A DNA stretch of 64,000 nt from Kitasatospora sp. NBC_01287 (GTDB lineage: Bacteria > Actinomycetota > Actinomycetes > Streptomycetales > Streptomycetaceae): positions 2,108,001 through 2,172,000 of the forward strand of contig NZ_JAPEPB010000001.1 in the NCBI RefSeq assembly GCF_026340565.1, written 5' to 3'. The translations under genes were made by a program, and so were the position numbers. The notes below the pieces were generated by a model. The model ran no database searches. It saw nothing but the letters and a program-made list of their open reading frames with translations, and was not told the origin of the DNA. Positions 55,734 to 64,000 of the stretch are shown here, piece by piece (the stretch's first letter is position 1; each line of letters begins with the position of its first letter).

Positions 55734-56849
55734 GTGGACATCGGCATCCGGGAAGCAGTCGGTCCGAAGCCGGGGTCCGGCAATGTCCAGCCCAAGAAGC
55801 TGCTCCTGCGCGCACTCGCGGGAGAGCGGACCGAGCGGCCGCCGGTCTGGCTGATGCGGCAGGCCGGACGCTACCTGCCGGAGTACCACAAGGTCCGGGA
55901 GGCGGCCGGGGGCATGGTGGGGCTCTGCACCACGCCCGAGCACGCCGTCGAGGTCACCCTGCAGCCGCTGCGCCGCTTCCCGCTCGACGCCGCCATCGTG
56001 TTCGCGGACCTTCCGCAGGTCGCCGCCGCACTGGGTCAGACCCTGGACTACCGGGTCGGCGAGGGGCCGGTGTTGACGCCGCCCGTCCGTTCGACGGCGG
56101 ACATCGCCGAATTCCTGAGCATCTCCCGCCTCCACGAGGAACTGGCCCCGATCTACGAGACGGTCAGTCAGCTGACCCGCGCCCTGCCCGCCGAGACGGC
56201 CCTGATCGGCTATGCCGGCGCACCGTGGACCATTGCCACTTACATGGTCGAAGGCCGCGGCGGCGCCGCCTCGGAGCACTCCGTCGTCAAACAGTGGGCG
56301 CTGAGCGACCCCGACGGGTTCCAGCCGCTGATGGACCTGCTCACGACCGCCATCATCCAATTCCTCGGCCGTCAGATCGAGGCGGGTGCCGAAGCGGTCC
56401 AGTTGTTCGACAGTTGGGCCGGGGTACTTCCGGATGTCCTTTTCGACCGCTGGTGCGTCAAGCCGATCGCCGCCATCATCAGCGCCCTGAAGGCGCAGTA
56501 CCCGGACGTTCCCGTCATCGCGTTCCCCCGGGGCGCCGGGCTCTCCTACAACGGCTTTGCCGAGGCGACCGGCGCCGACTGCATCGGCCTGGACTCCACG
56601 GTTCCCCTCGACTGGGCCGCGCGCACCCTCCAGCGCGGGCTGGGCCGTTGCGTGCAGGGCAACCTCGACCCCCAGCTGCTGATCGCCGGCGGCCCCGCGC
56701 TGCACGCCGAGACGGAGCGCATCCTGCGCGGCCTGAGCGGCGGGCCGTTCGTGTTCAACCTCGGGCACGGCATCGTCAAGACCACGCCCATCGAGCACGT
56801 CACCGCTGTCGTCGAGCAGGTGCGCGCCTGGAGCACGCCCACGGCGTAG
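55734..56849 (+). CDS. hemE: Uroporphyrinogen III decarboxylase
   Basis: A 371-aa HemE that decarboxylates uroporphyrinogen III to coproporphyrinogen III. Conserved parts are all present: WLMRQAGRYLPEY, the catalytic Asp in VFADLPQ, YAGAPWTIATYMVEG, and FNLGHGI near the C-terminus. The phrases RRFPLDAAIVFADLPQ, LAPIYETV and PWTIATYMVEGRGG are closer to alphaproteobacterial HemE than to the Streptomyces housekeeping type, so it is probably an acquired extra copy. GTG at 55734 was preferred (AGGA upstream); GTG or TTG codons further up are possible. It is the only intact gene among IS and P450 debris. Confidence 0.88.
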   Translation: MDIGIREAVGPKPGSGNVQPKKLLLRALAGERTERPPVWLMRQAGRYLPEYHKVREAAGGMVGLCTTPEHAVEVTLQPLRRFPLDAAIVFADLPQVAAALGQTLDYRVGEGPVLTPPVRSTADIAEFLSISRLHEELAPIYETVSQLTRALPAETALIGYAGAPWTIATYMVEGRGGAASEHSVVKQWALSDPDGFQPLMDLLTTAIIQFLGRQIEAGAEAVQLFDSWAGVLPDVLFDRWCVKPIAAIISALKAQYPDVPVIAFPRGAGLSYNGFAEATGADCIGLDSTVPLDWAARTLQRGLGRCVQGNLDPQLLIAGGPALHAETERILRGLSGGPFVFNLGHGIVKTTPIEHVTAVVEQVRAWSTPTA

Positions 56850-56869
56850 CGCCGACTGCGCCGAACCCC

Positions 56870-57650
56870 GGCCGCGCACCGCGCGGGCCGAACGCGGCGT
56901 GCCGGTTGCCCTCGCGGTCGATGACGACCTCATCGGCCCGGTCGAACTGCGCCGGGTCCCGGTTCGCGGCCGGGTAGGACAGCAGCACCCAGTCGTCGGC
57001 CTTCATGTCGACGCCACGCCAGTGCATGTCCTCCTTCACCAGGCGGGACATGGTGACCGGCGCGAAGGCGCGGAGGAACTCCTCCATCGCCGTCGGCAGC
57101 AACTCCGGCTCGGCGACCAGGCGCTCGCGGTCCTGCGGGTTCCCGGCCAGGTGCCACAGCGACGAGCCGATCGACTTGGTCGTCGTGCCGATGCCCGCCG
57201 CGAAGAGCAGCAGCATCATGCTGATGATGTGGTTCGGGTCGAGCTTGCGGCCGCGGAGCTCCACGTTGAGGAGGTAGGTGATGAGGTCCTCACGCGGGTT
57301 CTTGACGTGCTCCTTGATCTCCGCGAGCAGGAAGACGAACATCTTGCTCAGCTGTTCGACGTGCTCGTCCCGCGAATCGAGGGCGTCCTCGCGGTTGATG
57401 TTCGAGATGAGCTCGCGGAACAGCTTCCGGTCGCCCTGCGGGATGCCGAGCAGGTCACCGATGACCTGCTCGGGGACCCGCTGCGCGTACTCCTCGGCCG
57501 CGTCGACGACGTCCCGTCCCTTGAAGCCGTCGATGAGGGAATGGCAGTACGCCCTCGTGGTCGGCTCCAGCCTGGCGACGGCGGTCTTGGTGAACGCCGG
57601 CAGCAGCAGCTTGCGCGCGCCGTGGTGGAACGGCGGGTGAAGCCGCCGGG
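56870..57650 (-). pseudogene. Second cytochrome P450 fragment lacking both ends
   Basis: Reads as a P450 from FHHGARKLLLPAFTKTAVAR through VPEQVIGDLLGIPQGD, the I-helix AAGIGTTTKSIG and EEFLRAFAP to VVIDREGNRHAAFG, and stops there, immediately before the heme-binding Cys. Its 5' end is cut by the right IS remnant and its 3' end by the hemE segment. It is a different P450 from the fragment at 53.9-54.6 kb, since both contain an I-helix. Confidence 0.85.
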
Positions 57651-58085
57651 CCGCAGATGCAGCAACGACCAGACATGCCGGCGGACTCGGGCGCGGGCCT
57701 TCGCGATCCGGTTCACAGCGGGCTCGTCCAGCGCGGCCAGCGTCCGGTGCGCGGTGGAGCCCGAGGCCGCGGCCCCCAGCAGGGCCGTGTGGTGGACCTG
57801 GAGCTGTTCGGCCTCCGACAGGTTCTTCGCCCCAAGCACGATCACGCTCGCCAGCCCGAGCAGCACATCCGCGCGGTCGCGCCAGGTCGCGCTACCGCCC
57901 GCCGGGCACAGCCGCCGCAGCGCGTCGGTCAGTCCGACCCGGTCGGCGACCTGGTGCAGCAACACCACCCCGGCATGCCCGACCAGGCCCTTCCCGTCGG
58001 CGGCCACGGACAGCCGCCGGTCCCACCCTGTACGCTCACTCACCAGAAGGGTGCTCCTGATCCTTGCTCGGATATGACGTCGCAA
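57651..58085 (-). pseudogene. IS1380-family transposase remnant, N-terminal part
   Basis: N-terminal 140 or so residues of an IS1380-family transposase (SERTGWDRRLSVAADGKGLV, GHAGVVLLHQVADRVGLT, RDRADVLLGLASVIVLGAKN, then NRIAKARARVRRHVWSLLHL), ending at RPGGF where P450 sequence begins. It shares 106 bp with the left remnant (57713-57818). No complete inverted-repeat pair was identified. Confidence 0.85.
57713..57818. repeat. 106-bp direct repeat, right copy
   Basis: Identical, same-orientation partner of 53298-53403; both lie in transposase sequence. Confidence 0.9.
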
Positions 58086-58306
58086 TCACATCCTTGCAGG
58101 TCAGCAGTACCCTTTCTCTAATTCTGCGTCAGATCACCCTGCCCGGTTGAATACCCAAGGTTGACCGCGCGTCAGAGACCCCGCGCGCGCCCACCCGCCA
58201 CTAGCGTCGCCCTGGACACTCCCGGACGGACCTGGACCGAGCCGGGCGAGGCGGACAGCACCAGGCGGCCCGGGCACGACCAGGCCGACGACACGAGGCG
58301 GTGGCC

Positions 58307-60094
58307 ATGCGGGCAGTCGGCACGGAACGCGACCGGCTGACGGTCCCACAGGGCCTGGCCGCGCTCTCGCTCGACGCGCTGGCCTCGGTCGCCTACGGGC
58401 CCGAGGCGATCGTGCTGGTGCTCGCCGCCGCGGGCGCCCGGGGGCTGGACTTCACGCTCCCGGTGACCCTGGCGATCGTGGTCCTGCTGGCCGCGCTCAC
58501 CTTCTCCTACCGGCAGGTGATCGCCGCGTTCCCGAACGGCGGCGGCGCCTACGCGGTGGCCAAGGCGCACCTGGGCCGGCGGGTCAGCCTGATCGCCGCG
58601 GCCTCGCTGATCATCGACTACGTGCTGAACGTGGCGGTCTCGGTGTCGGCCGGCGTGGCCGCGCTGACCTCCGCCTTCCCCTCGCTCTACGGCGACCGGG
58701 TGGTGATCTGCGTGGCCGTGCTGGCCCTGATCACCGGGGCCAACCTCTACGGGGTGGCCGAGTCGGCCAAGGTGCTGATCCTGCCGACGGTGGTCTTCGT
58801 GGTGGCCGTCTTCACGGTGATCGTGGTCGGCCTGCTGCGCTCCCACCCGGTCACCGCGCCGACCCCGGTGGGGCCGGCGACCGAGACCGTGAGCCTCCTG
58901 CTGCTGCTCAAGGCCTTCGCCTCCGGTTGCGCGGCGCTGACCGGGGTGGAGGCGATCGCCAACGCGGTGCCGACCTTCCGCAAGCCGCGGGTGGTCCGCG
59001 CGCAGCACACCGAACTCGCGCTGGGCGGGCTGCTGGGCAGCATGCTGATCGGGCTGGCGCTGCTGATCGGCCACTTCCACGTCGGGCCGAACAGCACCAA
59101 GACCGTGCTGGCCCAGCTCACCGAGGCCGCATTCGGGGACAACGCGGCCTTCTACGTGGTGCAGTTCACCACCGTGGCGCTGCTGGCGCTGGCGGCGAAC
59201 ACCTCGTTCGGCGGGATGCCGGTGCTCACCTCGCTGCTGGCCCGCGACCACCACGTGCCGCACGTCTTCGCGCTGCGGGCGGACCGGCAGGTCTACCGGC
59301 ACGGGGTGCTGGTGCTCTCCGGCGCGGCGCTGGTGCTGCTGATCGGCGCGCAGGGCGACACCCAGGCGCTGGTGCCGGTCTTCGCGATCGGCGTCTTCAT
59401 CGGCTTCACCATCTCCCAGGTCGGCATGGTGCGGCACTGGCGGCAGCAACGCGGGCCCGGCTGGCGCGGGCGGGCGCTGCTGAACGGGATCGGCGCGGTG
59501 CTGACGGCGGCCGCCACCGTGGTCGAGCTGATCGCGAAGTTCGGCAAGGGCGGCTGGCTGGTCTTCCTGGCGGTGGCGGTGCTGGTACTGCTCTTCGAGG
59601 CGGTCCACCGCAGCTACGCCGGGATCGGGCGCGCCCTGCGGGTCGGCGAGGTGCCGGGACCGCCGGTGCAGGAGCGCTCGCTGGTGGTGGTGCCGGTCGG
59701 CGCGGTCAACCGGCTGACCCAGGAGGCGATCGGGACGGCGCTCTCGCTGGGCGACGAGGTGCGGGCGGTGACCGTGGTGCACCCGGACGACGACGAGGGA
59801 CCGAGCGAGTCGCACGTGCGGCAGGCCTGGGACGCGTGGCACCCGCAGGTCCCGCTGACCGTGCTGAGCAGCCGTTCGCGCTCGCTGACCCGCCCCGTCG
59901 TGGACCACCTGCGCGAACTGGCGGCGGCCGGGGAGCACGAGCGGCTGGTGGTGCTGATCCCCGAGATGCACCTGCCCCACCCCTGGCAGCGGCTGCTGCA
60001 GAACCAGCGCGGGGTGCTGCTGGACCGCGCGGTCCGCCGGCACACCGACGCGGTGGTCTGCCGGCTGCGGTTCCGGATCGAACTCCCGCGCTGA
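58307..60094 (+). CDS. APC-family permease, KimA/YdaO-like
   Basis: A 595-aa membrane transporter. Residues about 15-450 form roughly 12 hydrophobic segments with APC-type features (LSLDALASVAYGPEAIVLVL, FPNGGGAYAVAKAHLGRRVS, GVEAIANAVPTFRKP). A C-terminal cytosolic domain (about 455-595) with VVPVGAVNRLTQEAIGTAL resembles the regulatory domain of KimA-type potassium/proton symporters. It probably imports K+ at low external concentration. ATG at 58307 has GAGG upstream. No c-di-AMP riboswitch was recognised in the preceding 200 bp. Confidence 0.85.
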   Translation: MRAVGTERDRLTVPQGLAALSLDALASVAYGPEAIVLVLAAAGARGLDFTLPVTLAIVVLLAALTFSYRQVIAAFPNGGGAYAVAKAHLGRRVSLIAAASLIIDYVLNVAVSVSAGVAALTSAFPSLYGDRVVICVAVLALITGANLYGVAESAKVLILPTVVFVVAVFTVIVVGLLRSHPVTAPTPVGPATETVSLLLLLKAFASGCAALTGVEAIANAVPTFRKPRVVRAQHTELALGGLLGSMLIGLALLIGHFHVGPNSTKTVLAQLTEAAFGDNAAFYVVQFTTVALLALAANTSFGGMPVLTSLLARDHHVPHVFALRADRQVYRHGVLVLSGAALVLLIGAQGDTQALVPVFAIGVFIGFTISQVGMVRHWRQQRGPGWRGRALLNGIGAVLTAAATVVELIAKFGKGGWLVFLAVAVLVLLFEAVHRSYAGIGRALRVGEVPGPPVQERSLVVVPVGAVNRLTQEAIGTALSLGDEVRAVTVVHPDDDEGPSESHVRQAWDAWHPQVPLTVLSSRSRSLTRPVVDHLRELAAAGEHERLVVLIPEMHLPHPWQRLLQNQRGVLLDRAVRRHTDAVVCRLRFRIELPR

Positions 60095-60219
60095 CGGCCG
60101 GGATCCCGCGCCGACATCGGACCGCGGCCGTTGGGTAGCCTGACAGGAGATCAACGAGGCCTCGGCGCGCCCTGGGTGCGCCGACGGACGCCGACGGACG
60201 GGGACGGGGCGCGCGAGCA

Positions 60220-61116
60220 GTGGAGACAGCCGAGCAACGACGGGAACTGGGTGCCTTCCTGCGCAGCCGGCGGGCGCGGGTCAGCCCCGAGGCCGCCGGG
60301 GTCCAGTACGCGAACGGTCGGCGCCGCACGCCCGGGCTGCGCCGCGAGGAGCTGGCGGCGCTGGCCGGAGTCAGCGTCAGTTGGTACACCTGGCTGGAGC
60401 AGGCCCGCCGGATCAAGGTCTCCCGGGAGGTGCTGACCAGCCTGGCCCGGGTGCTCAAGCTGGACGGCGTCGAGACCCAGCACCTGTTCCGGCTGGCCGG
60501 CGAGGTGCCGCCGAGCGGGCCCCGACCGTGCGGGCCGGAGGCGGTCTCCGCCCAGTACCTGAGCTTCCTGGCGGGGTTGGACCCGCTGCCCGCCTGCATC
60601 ACCAACCACCGGTTCGACGTGCTGGCCTGGAACGAGGGCTACCGCGTGCTGCTGCCGGGCTTCGGCGCCCTGGCGCCGGAGCGTCGCAACAACCTGCTGA
60701 TCACCTTCGACCCGGCCTTCCGCGACCTGTATCCGGACTGGCCGCAGGCCGCCGAGCACGTGGTCGCGCTCTTCCGCGCCCAGGCGGCCGACCAGCTGGC
60801 CCGGGCGGAGTACACCGAGCTGGTGGACCGCCTGCTCGCGGAGAGCGCGGAGTTCCGGGTGCTGTGGCAGCGGATGGACCTGGTGCCGGGCAGCCCGTCC
60901 GCCCACGTCTTCGATCACCCCGTGCTGGGGCGGATCGAGTTGGGCTACGTCAAGCTGCGGCTGGCCGACGCCGACGCCACCCTGATCGCCTACCAGCCGC
61001 TGGGGGACGCGTCACTGGCCGACCGGTTCCGCGCCCTGGTGGACGGGGCGGCGCGGGCCCGGGTGGACGGGGCGGCGCCGGCCCGGGTCGACGGGGCGGC
61101 GCCGGCCCTGACCTGA
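60220..61116 (+). CDS. XRE-family regulator with MmyB-like sensor domain
   Basis: A 298-aa regulator: N-terminal helix-turn-helix (RRTPGLRREELAALAGVSVS, WYTWLEQARRIKVSREVLTS) and an MmyB-like PAS-fold ligand domain (about 105-270: LACITNHRFDVLAWNEG, FRDLYPDWPQAAEHVVALFR). In Streptomyces these proteins bind fatty-acid-like ligands and often control an adjacent SDR, as here. The start is GTG. The C-terminus ends in tandem repeats (RVDGAAPA). The SDR is convergent, not divergent, so regulation of it would have to act from a distance. Confidence 0.9.
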   Translation: METAEQRRELGAFLRSRRARVSPEAAGVQYANGRRRTPGLRREELAALAGVSVSWYTWLEQARRIKVSREVLTSLARVLKLDGVETQHLFRLAGEVPPSGPRPCGPEAVSAQYLSFLAGLDPLPACITNHRFDVLAWNEGYRVLLPGFGALAPERRNNLLITFDPAFRDLYPDWPQAAEHVVALFRAQAADQLARAEYTELVDRLLAESAEFRVLWQRMDLVPGSPSAHVFDHPVLGRIELGYVKLRLADADATLIAYQPLGDASLADRFRALVDGAARARVDGAAPARVDGAAPALT

Positions 61117-61175
61117 CACCACCCCGGGCCGCGAAGGCTGCCCCGGGCTCGCGAGGGCTGCCGTGACCAGTCGGG

Positions 61176-61895
61176 TCAGAGCGTGCCGCCACCATCCACG
61201 AAGCTCAGCGCGCCCGTGGTGAAGGTGTTCTCCAGCAGGTGCAGCACTGTCCCCGCGACATCGTCGGGCTGTCCGATCCGGCCGACCGGGGTGGCGGCGG
61301 CGGTCTGCGCGAAGAGGCCGGCCTTGGCCTCGGCCGGGACGGAGTCCCAGAGCGGGGTGTCGATCAGCCCGGCCACCACCACGTTGACCCGGATCGGGGC
61401 CAGCTCCACCGCCAGCGAGCGGCCCAGGCCCCCGACGCCGGTGTTGGCGGCGGCGGTGGCACTCAGGTCCGGGTAGGCCTTGTAGCCGCCGGCACCGGCG
61501 AGCAGCACGATCGAACCGGTGGGCGCGATCGAGCGGCCGGCGTGCCGGACGCAGAGCAGCGGGCTGATGATCTTCGTGTCCAGCGATCGGCGCACCGCCT
61601 CGATCGACACGTCGTAGACCGAGCCGGTGGCCATGTCGCCGGGGCAGATCACCAGGTGGTCGATGGCGCCGAGATCGGCGAAGAAGGCGCGCACGCTCTC
61701 CTCGTCGGTCACGTCGATGACGCCGGTGGTGATGCCGTCGATCTCCTCGGCCGTCGCGGCGAGCTTCTCGGCGGAGCGCGAGCCGACGACGACCCGCGCG
61801 CCGGCCTCGGCGGCCTGGCGGGCCACCGCGCGACCGATGCCGGAGCTGCCGCCGATCACGACGACGCGGGTGCCGGACAGGGTGGTTGAAGCCAT
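61176..61895 (-). CDS. Atypical short-chain dehydrogenase
   Basis: A 239-aa SDR with a normal nucleotide-binding start (VVVIGGSSGIGRAVARQAAE) and end (ENTFTTGALSFVDGGGTL). The NNAG motif is replaced by ICPGD, the catalytic Ser region reads LLAGAGG, and the Y-x3-K motif is replaced by LSATAAANTG, so the usual Ser-Tyr-Lys are missing; similar divergent SDRs exist in actinobacteria beside MmyB-type regulators. It may bind NAD(P) without standard catalysis. Upstream, 61896-62089 holds its promoter and no other gene. Confidence 0.82.
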   Translation of the reverse strand: MASTTLSGTRVVVIGGSSGIGRAVARQAAEAGARVVVGSRSAEKLAATAEEIDGITTGVIDVTDEESVRAFFADLGAIDHLVICPGDMATGSVYDVSIEAVRRSLDTKIISPLLCVRHAGRSIAPTGSIVLLAGAGGYKAYPDLSATAAANTGVGGLGRSLAVELAPIRVNVVVAGLIDTPLWDSVPAEAKAGLFAQTAAATPVGRIGQPDDVAGTVLHLLENTFTTGALSFVDGGGTL

Positions 61896-62089
61896 GGGTT
61901 CATCTCCTGTGGAACAGCTGGATCAGTACGACTCGGATCGAGGGAGTCGGCGGCGTCAGCACGCTCGCCCGCTCGCTTCCGAGAGCAACTCTGGCGGCCG
62001 GCGAAGACGGTAGGCAGGCTCGATCTTGTCCTAGGTGTTTCACTCCCTGGCTGGTCCTTCCGGCCGTGGCGGGGCCTGGCGCGGCGGCC

Positions 62090-62142
62090 CGGGTACGGCC
62101 GAGGGCCGGACGGGAGTCCCGTCCGGCCCTCGGCCGTACCCG
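62090..62142 (-). terminator. Perfect 26-bp-arm hairpin after the NiCoT gene
   Basis: The 26 bases from 62090 are the exact complement of those ending at 62142, with a single central base (62116). It starts 15 nt after the NiCoT stop and is almost certainly its terminator. It also shields the SDR promoter from read-through. No T-run follows. Confidence 0.85.
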
Positions 62143-62156
62143 CGTGCGAGGCGGCG

Positions 62157-63329
62157 TCAGTCCTTCGGCCAGCGCTGCTCCACCTTCGCCAGCCGCCAGT
62201 ACGCCAGCGCGGCCGCCCAGACCACCACGAACAGGCCCACGATGACGAAGCCCACGTTGTTGAGGTTGATGCCGGAGATCCAGCCGCTGACCGGGTCGGT
62301 CAGGTCGAGCTGCTCGTGCAGCACCCCGACCAGCTCGATGGTGCCGATCAGGAAGGCGACGGCGATGGACAGCCCGGTGATGGTGAGGTTGTAGTACACC
62401 TTGCGGACCGGGTTGGAGAACGCCCAGTGGTACGCGAAGTTCATGAAGGTGCCGTCGAGCGTGTCGAACAGGCTCATCCCGGCCGCGAAGAGCAGCGGCA
62501 GGCAGAGGATCGCGTACCAGGGCAGGCCGGAGGCGGCGCCGGAGCCGGCCATCACCATCAGCGAGACCTCGGTCGCGGTGTCGAAGCCGATCCCGAAGAG
62601 CAGCCCCACCGGGTACATCTGCCCCGGGCGGGTGATCGACTTGGTCAGCCTGCCCAGGACGCGGTTCATGAAGCCGCGGCTGTCCAGGTGCCGCTCCAGC
62701 TCGTGCTCGTCGAAGCTGCCCGCGCGCATCGCGCGGAAGACCCGCGCGATGCCGGCCATCGAGACCAGGTTGAGCGCGGCGATCAGGTAGAGGAAGCCGC
62801 CGGAGACGCTGGTGCTGACCACGCCGAGCAGCTTGTGCGCACCGGAGTTGTCGTTGGTCAGGGTGCCGACCACCTGGGCGCCGGCGGCGACCAGCCCGGC
62901 CAGCACCACCACGATGGTGGAGTGGCCGAGCGCGAACCAGAAGCCGACCGAGACCGGACGCTTGCCGTCGGCCATCAGCTTGCGGGTGGTGTTGTCGATG
63001 GCCGCGATGTGGTCGGCGTCGAAGGCGTGCCGCATGCCCAGGGTGTAGGCGGTGATGCCGAGGCCGAGCCCGAAGGCCTGGCTGCCGACGGTGTAGTGGT
63101 GCGGCGTCACCAGGGCGATCAGGATGCCGAAGGCCGCCACGTGCATGGCGATGATCACGGACATCAGGCCGCCGGTGCGCAGCCAGTCCCGGCGCTCCCA
63201 GCGCAGCGAGAGGACGGGCGCCGACGGGGACGGCGAGGAGGATGGCGACGGGGACGGGGACAGGGAAGACGCGGACGGGGCGCGGGCCGGTAGGGCCTCG
63301 GCGGTCGGCGTGGTTTCGGGCAGGGTCAT
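62157..63329 (-). CDS. NiCoT-family nickel/cobalt transporter
   Basis: A 390-aa permease of the NiCoT family (HoxN/NixA/NhlF), with eight hydrophobic segments. The family signature GMRHAFDADHIAAID lies near residue 107; LGHSTIVV, LFGIGFDTATE and FAAGMSLFDTLDGTFMNFAY are the other conserved motifs. The N-terminus (about 5-38) is a Ser/Pro-rich repeat. The cobalamin riboswitch upstream means that it is shut off by B12, so cobalt for cobalamin synthesis is the likely substrate. Confidence 0.93.
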   Translation of the reverse strand: MTLPETTPTAEALPARAPSASSLSPSPSPSSSPSPSAPVLSLRWERRDWLRTGGLMSVIIAMHVAAFGILIALVTPHHYTVGSQAFGLGLGITAYTLGMRHAFDADHIAAIDNTTRKLMADGKRPVSVGFWFALGHSTIVVVLAGLVAAGAQVVGTLTNDNSGAHKLLGVVSTSVSGGFLYLIAALNLVSMAGIARVFRAMRAGSFDEHELERHLDSRGFMNRVLGRLTKSITRPGQMYPVGLLFGIGFDTATEVSLMVMAGSGAASGLPWYAILCLPLLFAAGMSLFDTLDGTFMNFAYHWAFSNPVRKVYYNLTITGLSIAVAFLIGTIELVGVLHEQLDLTDPVSGWISGINLNNVGFVIVGLFVVVWAAALAYWRLAKVEQRWPKD

Positions 63330-63374
63330 CCGGGGGCAGCCTCTCCAGCACCTCGTGGACAGAGTTCGTCGTGC

Positions 63375-63577
63375 GGTGCCGTGGCCGGTCTCCTGGCTGA
63401 CGGGTCCAACACCCCCGTACCCGGCCTTCCCGGACGCCTGACGGCATCCAGTGACCATCCGCCCTGGCGGGCGGGAGCGGTACGAGGATTCCCCGATCAC
63501 AGTGGCGAGGGCCGCTCCGGACTCCTGTGGCAGGCACAGTGCACCGGTCTTCCCGAACACCACGGCGGGAACACCGT
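63375..63577 (-). ncRNA. Cobalamin (B12) riboswitch
   Basis: Minus-strand leader of the NiCoT gene. The B12 box AGCCAGGAGACCGGCC is at 63383-63398. Other family landmarks read in order GGGAAGACCGGTG, GCCACTGTGATCGGGGA, GTCACTGGATGCC and GGGAAGGCCGGGTACG. Adenosylcobalamin binding should fold the RNA so that the ribosome site is hidden. The 3' end lies 46 nt before the start codon. Confidence 0.9.
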
Positions 63578-63661
63578 AGAGCCCGGGCGGTGATGTCCAC
63601 AAGCCTGCGCAGATGCGCAGGTGTTCCGGCGTCCCGGTTTTGGACACCGCTGTCACCGGGG

Positions 63662-64000
63662 ATGAAGATGGGTCCCATGCATCTGGTTCCCGAGGATCGG
63701 GCGCACCGGCGCGCCATCGACGAGCACACGGTCTGCGCGGCCATCGCCGGCATCGGCGAGCCCGCGGCCGTGCGCGGCTGGGCCGCGCGCTTCGCCCTGC
63801 TCGCCGAACCGGGCCGCCTGGCGCTGCTGCTGGCGATCCACCGGGCCGGGCCGATCGCGGTCTCCGACCTCGCGCTGGCCACCGGGATCAGCGAGACCGC
63901 CGTCTCCCAGACCCTGCGCCTGCTGCGGGCCTCGGGCACGGTGGCCGCCGACAAGGACGGCCGGATCGTCCGCTACCACCTGCTCGATCCCGACGTGGCG
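63662..64000 (+). CDS. ArsR-family regulator, truncated by window edge
   Basis: At least 113 residues of an ArsR/SmtB winged-helix regulator: RFALLAEPGRLALLLAIHRA, VSDLALATGISETAVSQTLR, LLRASGTVAADKDGRIVRYH; the rest is beyond the window. Divergent from the riboswitch-controlled NiCoT gene, so a nickel- or cobalt-sensing role like NmtR/KmtR is plausible. Cys and His residues at the N-terminus (MHLVPEDRAHRRAIDEHTVC) could bind metal. Starts at 63662 or 63677 are both possible. Confidence 0.8.
   Translation, partial: MKMGPMHLVPEDRAHRRAIDEHTVCAAIAGIGEPAAVRGWAARFALLAEPGRLALLLAIHRAGPIAVSDLALATGISETAVSQTLRLLRASGTVAADKDGRIVRYHLLDPDVA

Noticed and set aside
52528..58085. Composite transposon carrying hemE
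   Set aside because: Both transposase pieces are incomplete and no terminal inverted repeats or target duplications were found, so it is a remnant, not a functional mobile unit.
58086..58306. c-di-AMP (ydaO) riboswitch before the KimA-like permease
   Set aside because: The conserved elements of that RNA could not be recognised in the 220-bp leader.

Overview
The window is high-GC actinomycete chromosome, most likely Streptomycetaceae (Streptomyces or Kitasatospora type). The basis is strong GC bias at third codon positions, GTG and TTG starts, leaderless promoters, XRE-DUF5753/DUF397 pairs, and homology of most genes to families typical of that group. No rRNA, tRNA, CRISPR array or replication origin was recognised.

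Left part (1-16.2 kb). A three-gene minus-strand operon encodes an amidase, a thermostable-hemolysin-like acyltransferase and an ANL ligase fused to a TauD/clavaminate-synthase-type oxygenase. It faces a divergent MarR regulator, with inverted repeats between them, and looks like a small uncharacterised acyl-modification pathway. A DsbA-like protein with a repeat-expanded tail, a PadR/membrane-protein pair with operators, and a MerR regulator with its own 19-bp-spacer promoter follow. Two large secreted enzymes come next: a NodB-like (CE18/Agd3-like) putative polysaccharide deacetylase with Ig repeats, and a GH8 glycosidase. They probably act together on an extracellular amino-sugar polymer.

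Centre (17.1-30.7 kb). A 13.5-kb five-gene minus-strand operon encodes a DUF4132 protein, a 1759-aa protein of unknown function, a MoxR-type AAA+ ATPase, a DUF5682-VWA fusion and a SWIM zinc-finger protein. Adjacent genes overlap by 4 bp or are 5 bp apart. The gene set matches the E. coli yehL/M/P/Q plus molR(yehI)-type locus, a MoxR-VWA system without an established function. It is the best candidate here for an undescribed system.

Right-centre (30.8-48.9 kb). Ordinary accessory genes: a methyltransferase, RidA/LysR, three alpha/beta hydrolases, GNATs, an RHH regulator with operator repeats, a decayed MFS gene, an ESX-like operon (small helical protein, lytic transglycosylase, lipoprotein), three DUF397 genes in an exact 323-bp tandem triplication beside an XRE regulator, an SDR/HxlR pair, and a DJ-1/PfpI protein.

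49-52.2 kb. A cysteine-containing leader peptide, apparently leaderless, precedes an SsuD-like alkanesulfonate monooxygenase and suggests cysteine-responsive attenuation. A lipoprotein and a G1 (glutamic) peptidase follow.

52.5-58.1 kb. A degraded island is bounded by two incomplete IS1380-family transposase remnants that share a 106-bp direct repeat. It holds pieces of two P450s, an aldehyde dehydrogenase, an unidentified gene fragment, and one intact hemE that does not look like the actinobacterial type.

Right end (58.3-64 kb). A KimA-like APC permease, an MmyB-type XRE regulator, an atypical SDR, and a cobalamin-riboswitch-controlled NiCoT transporter with a perfect 26-bp-arm terminator hairpin and a divergent ArsR gene cut by the window edge.
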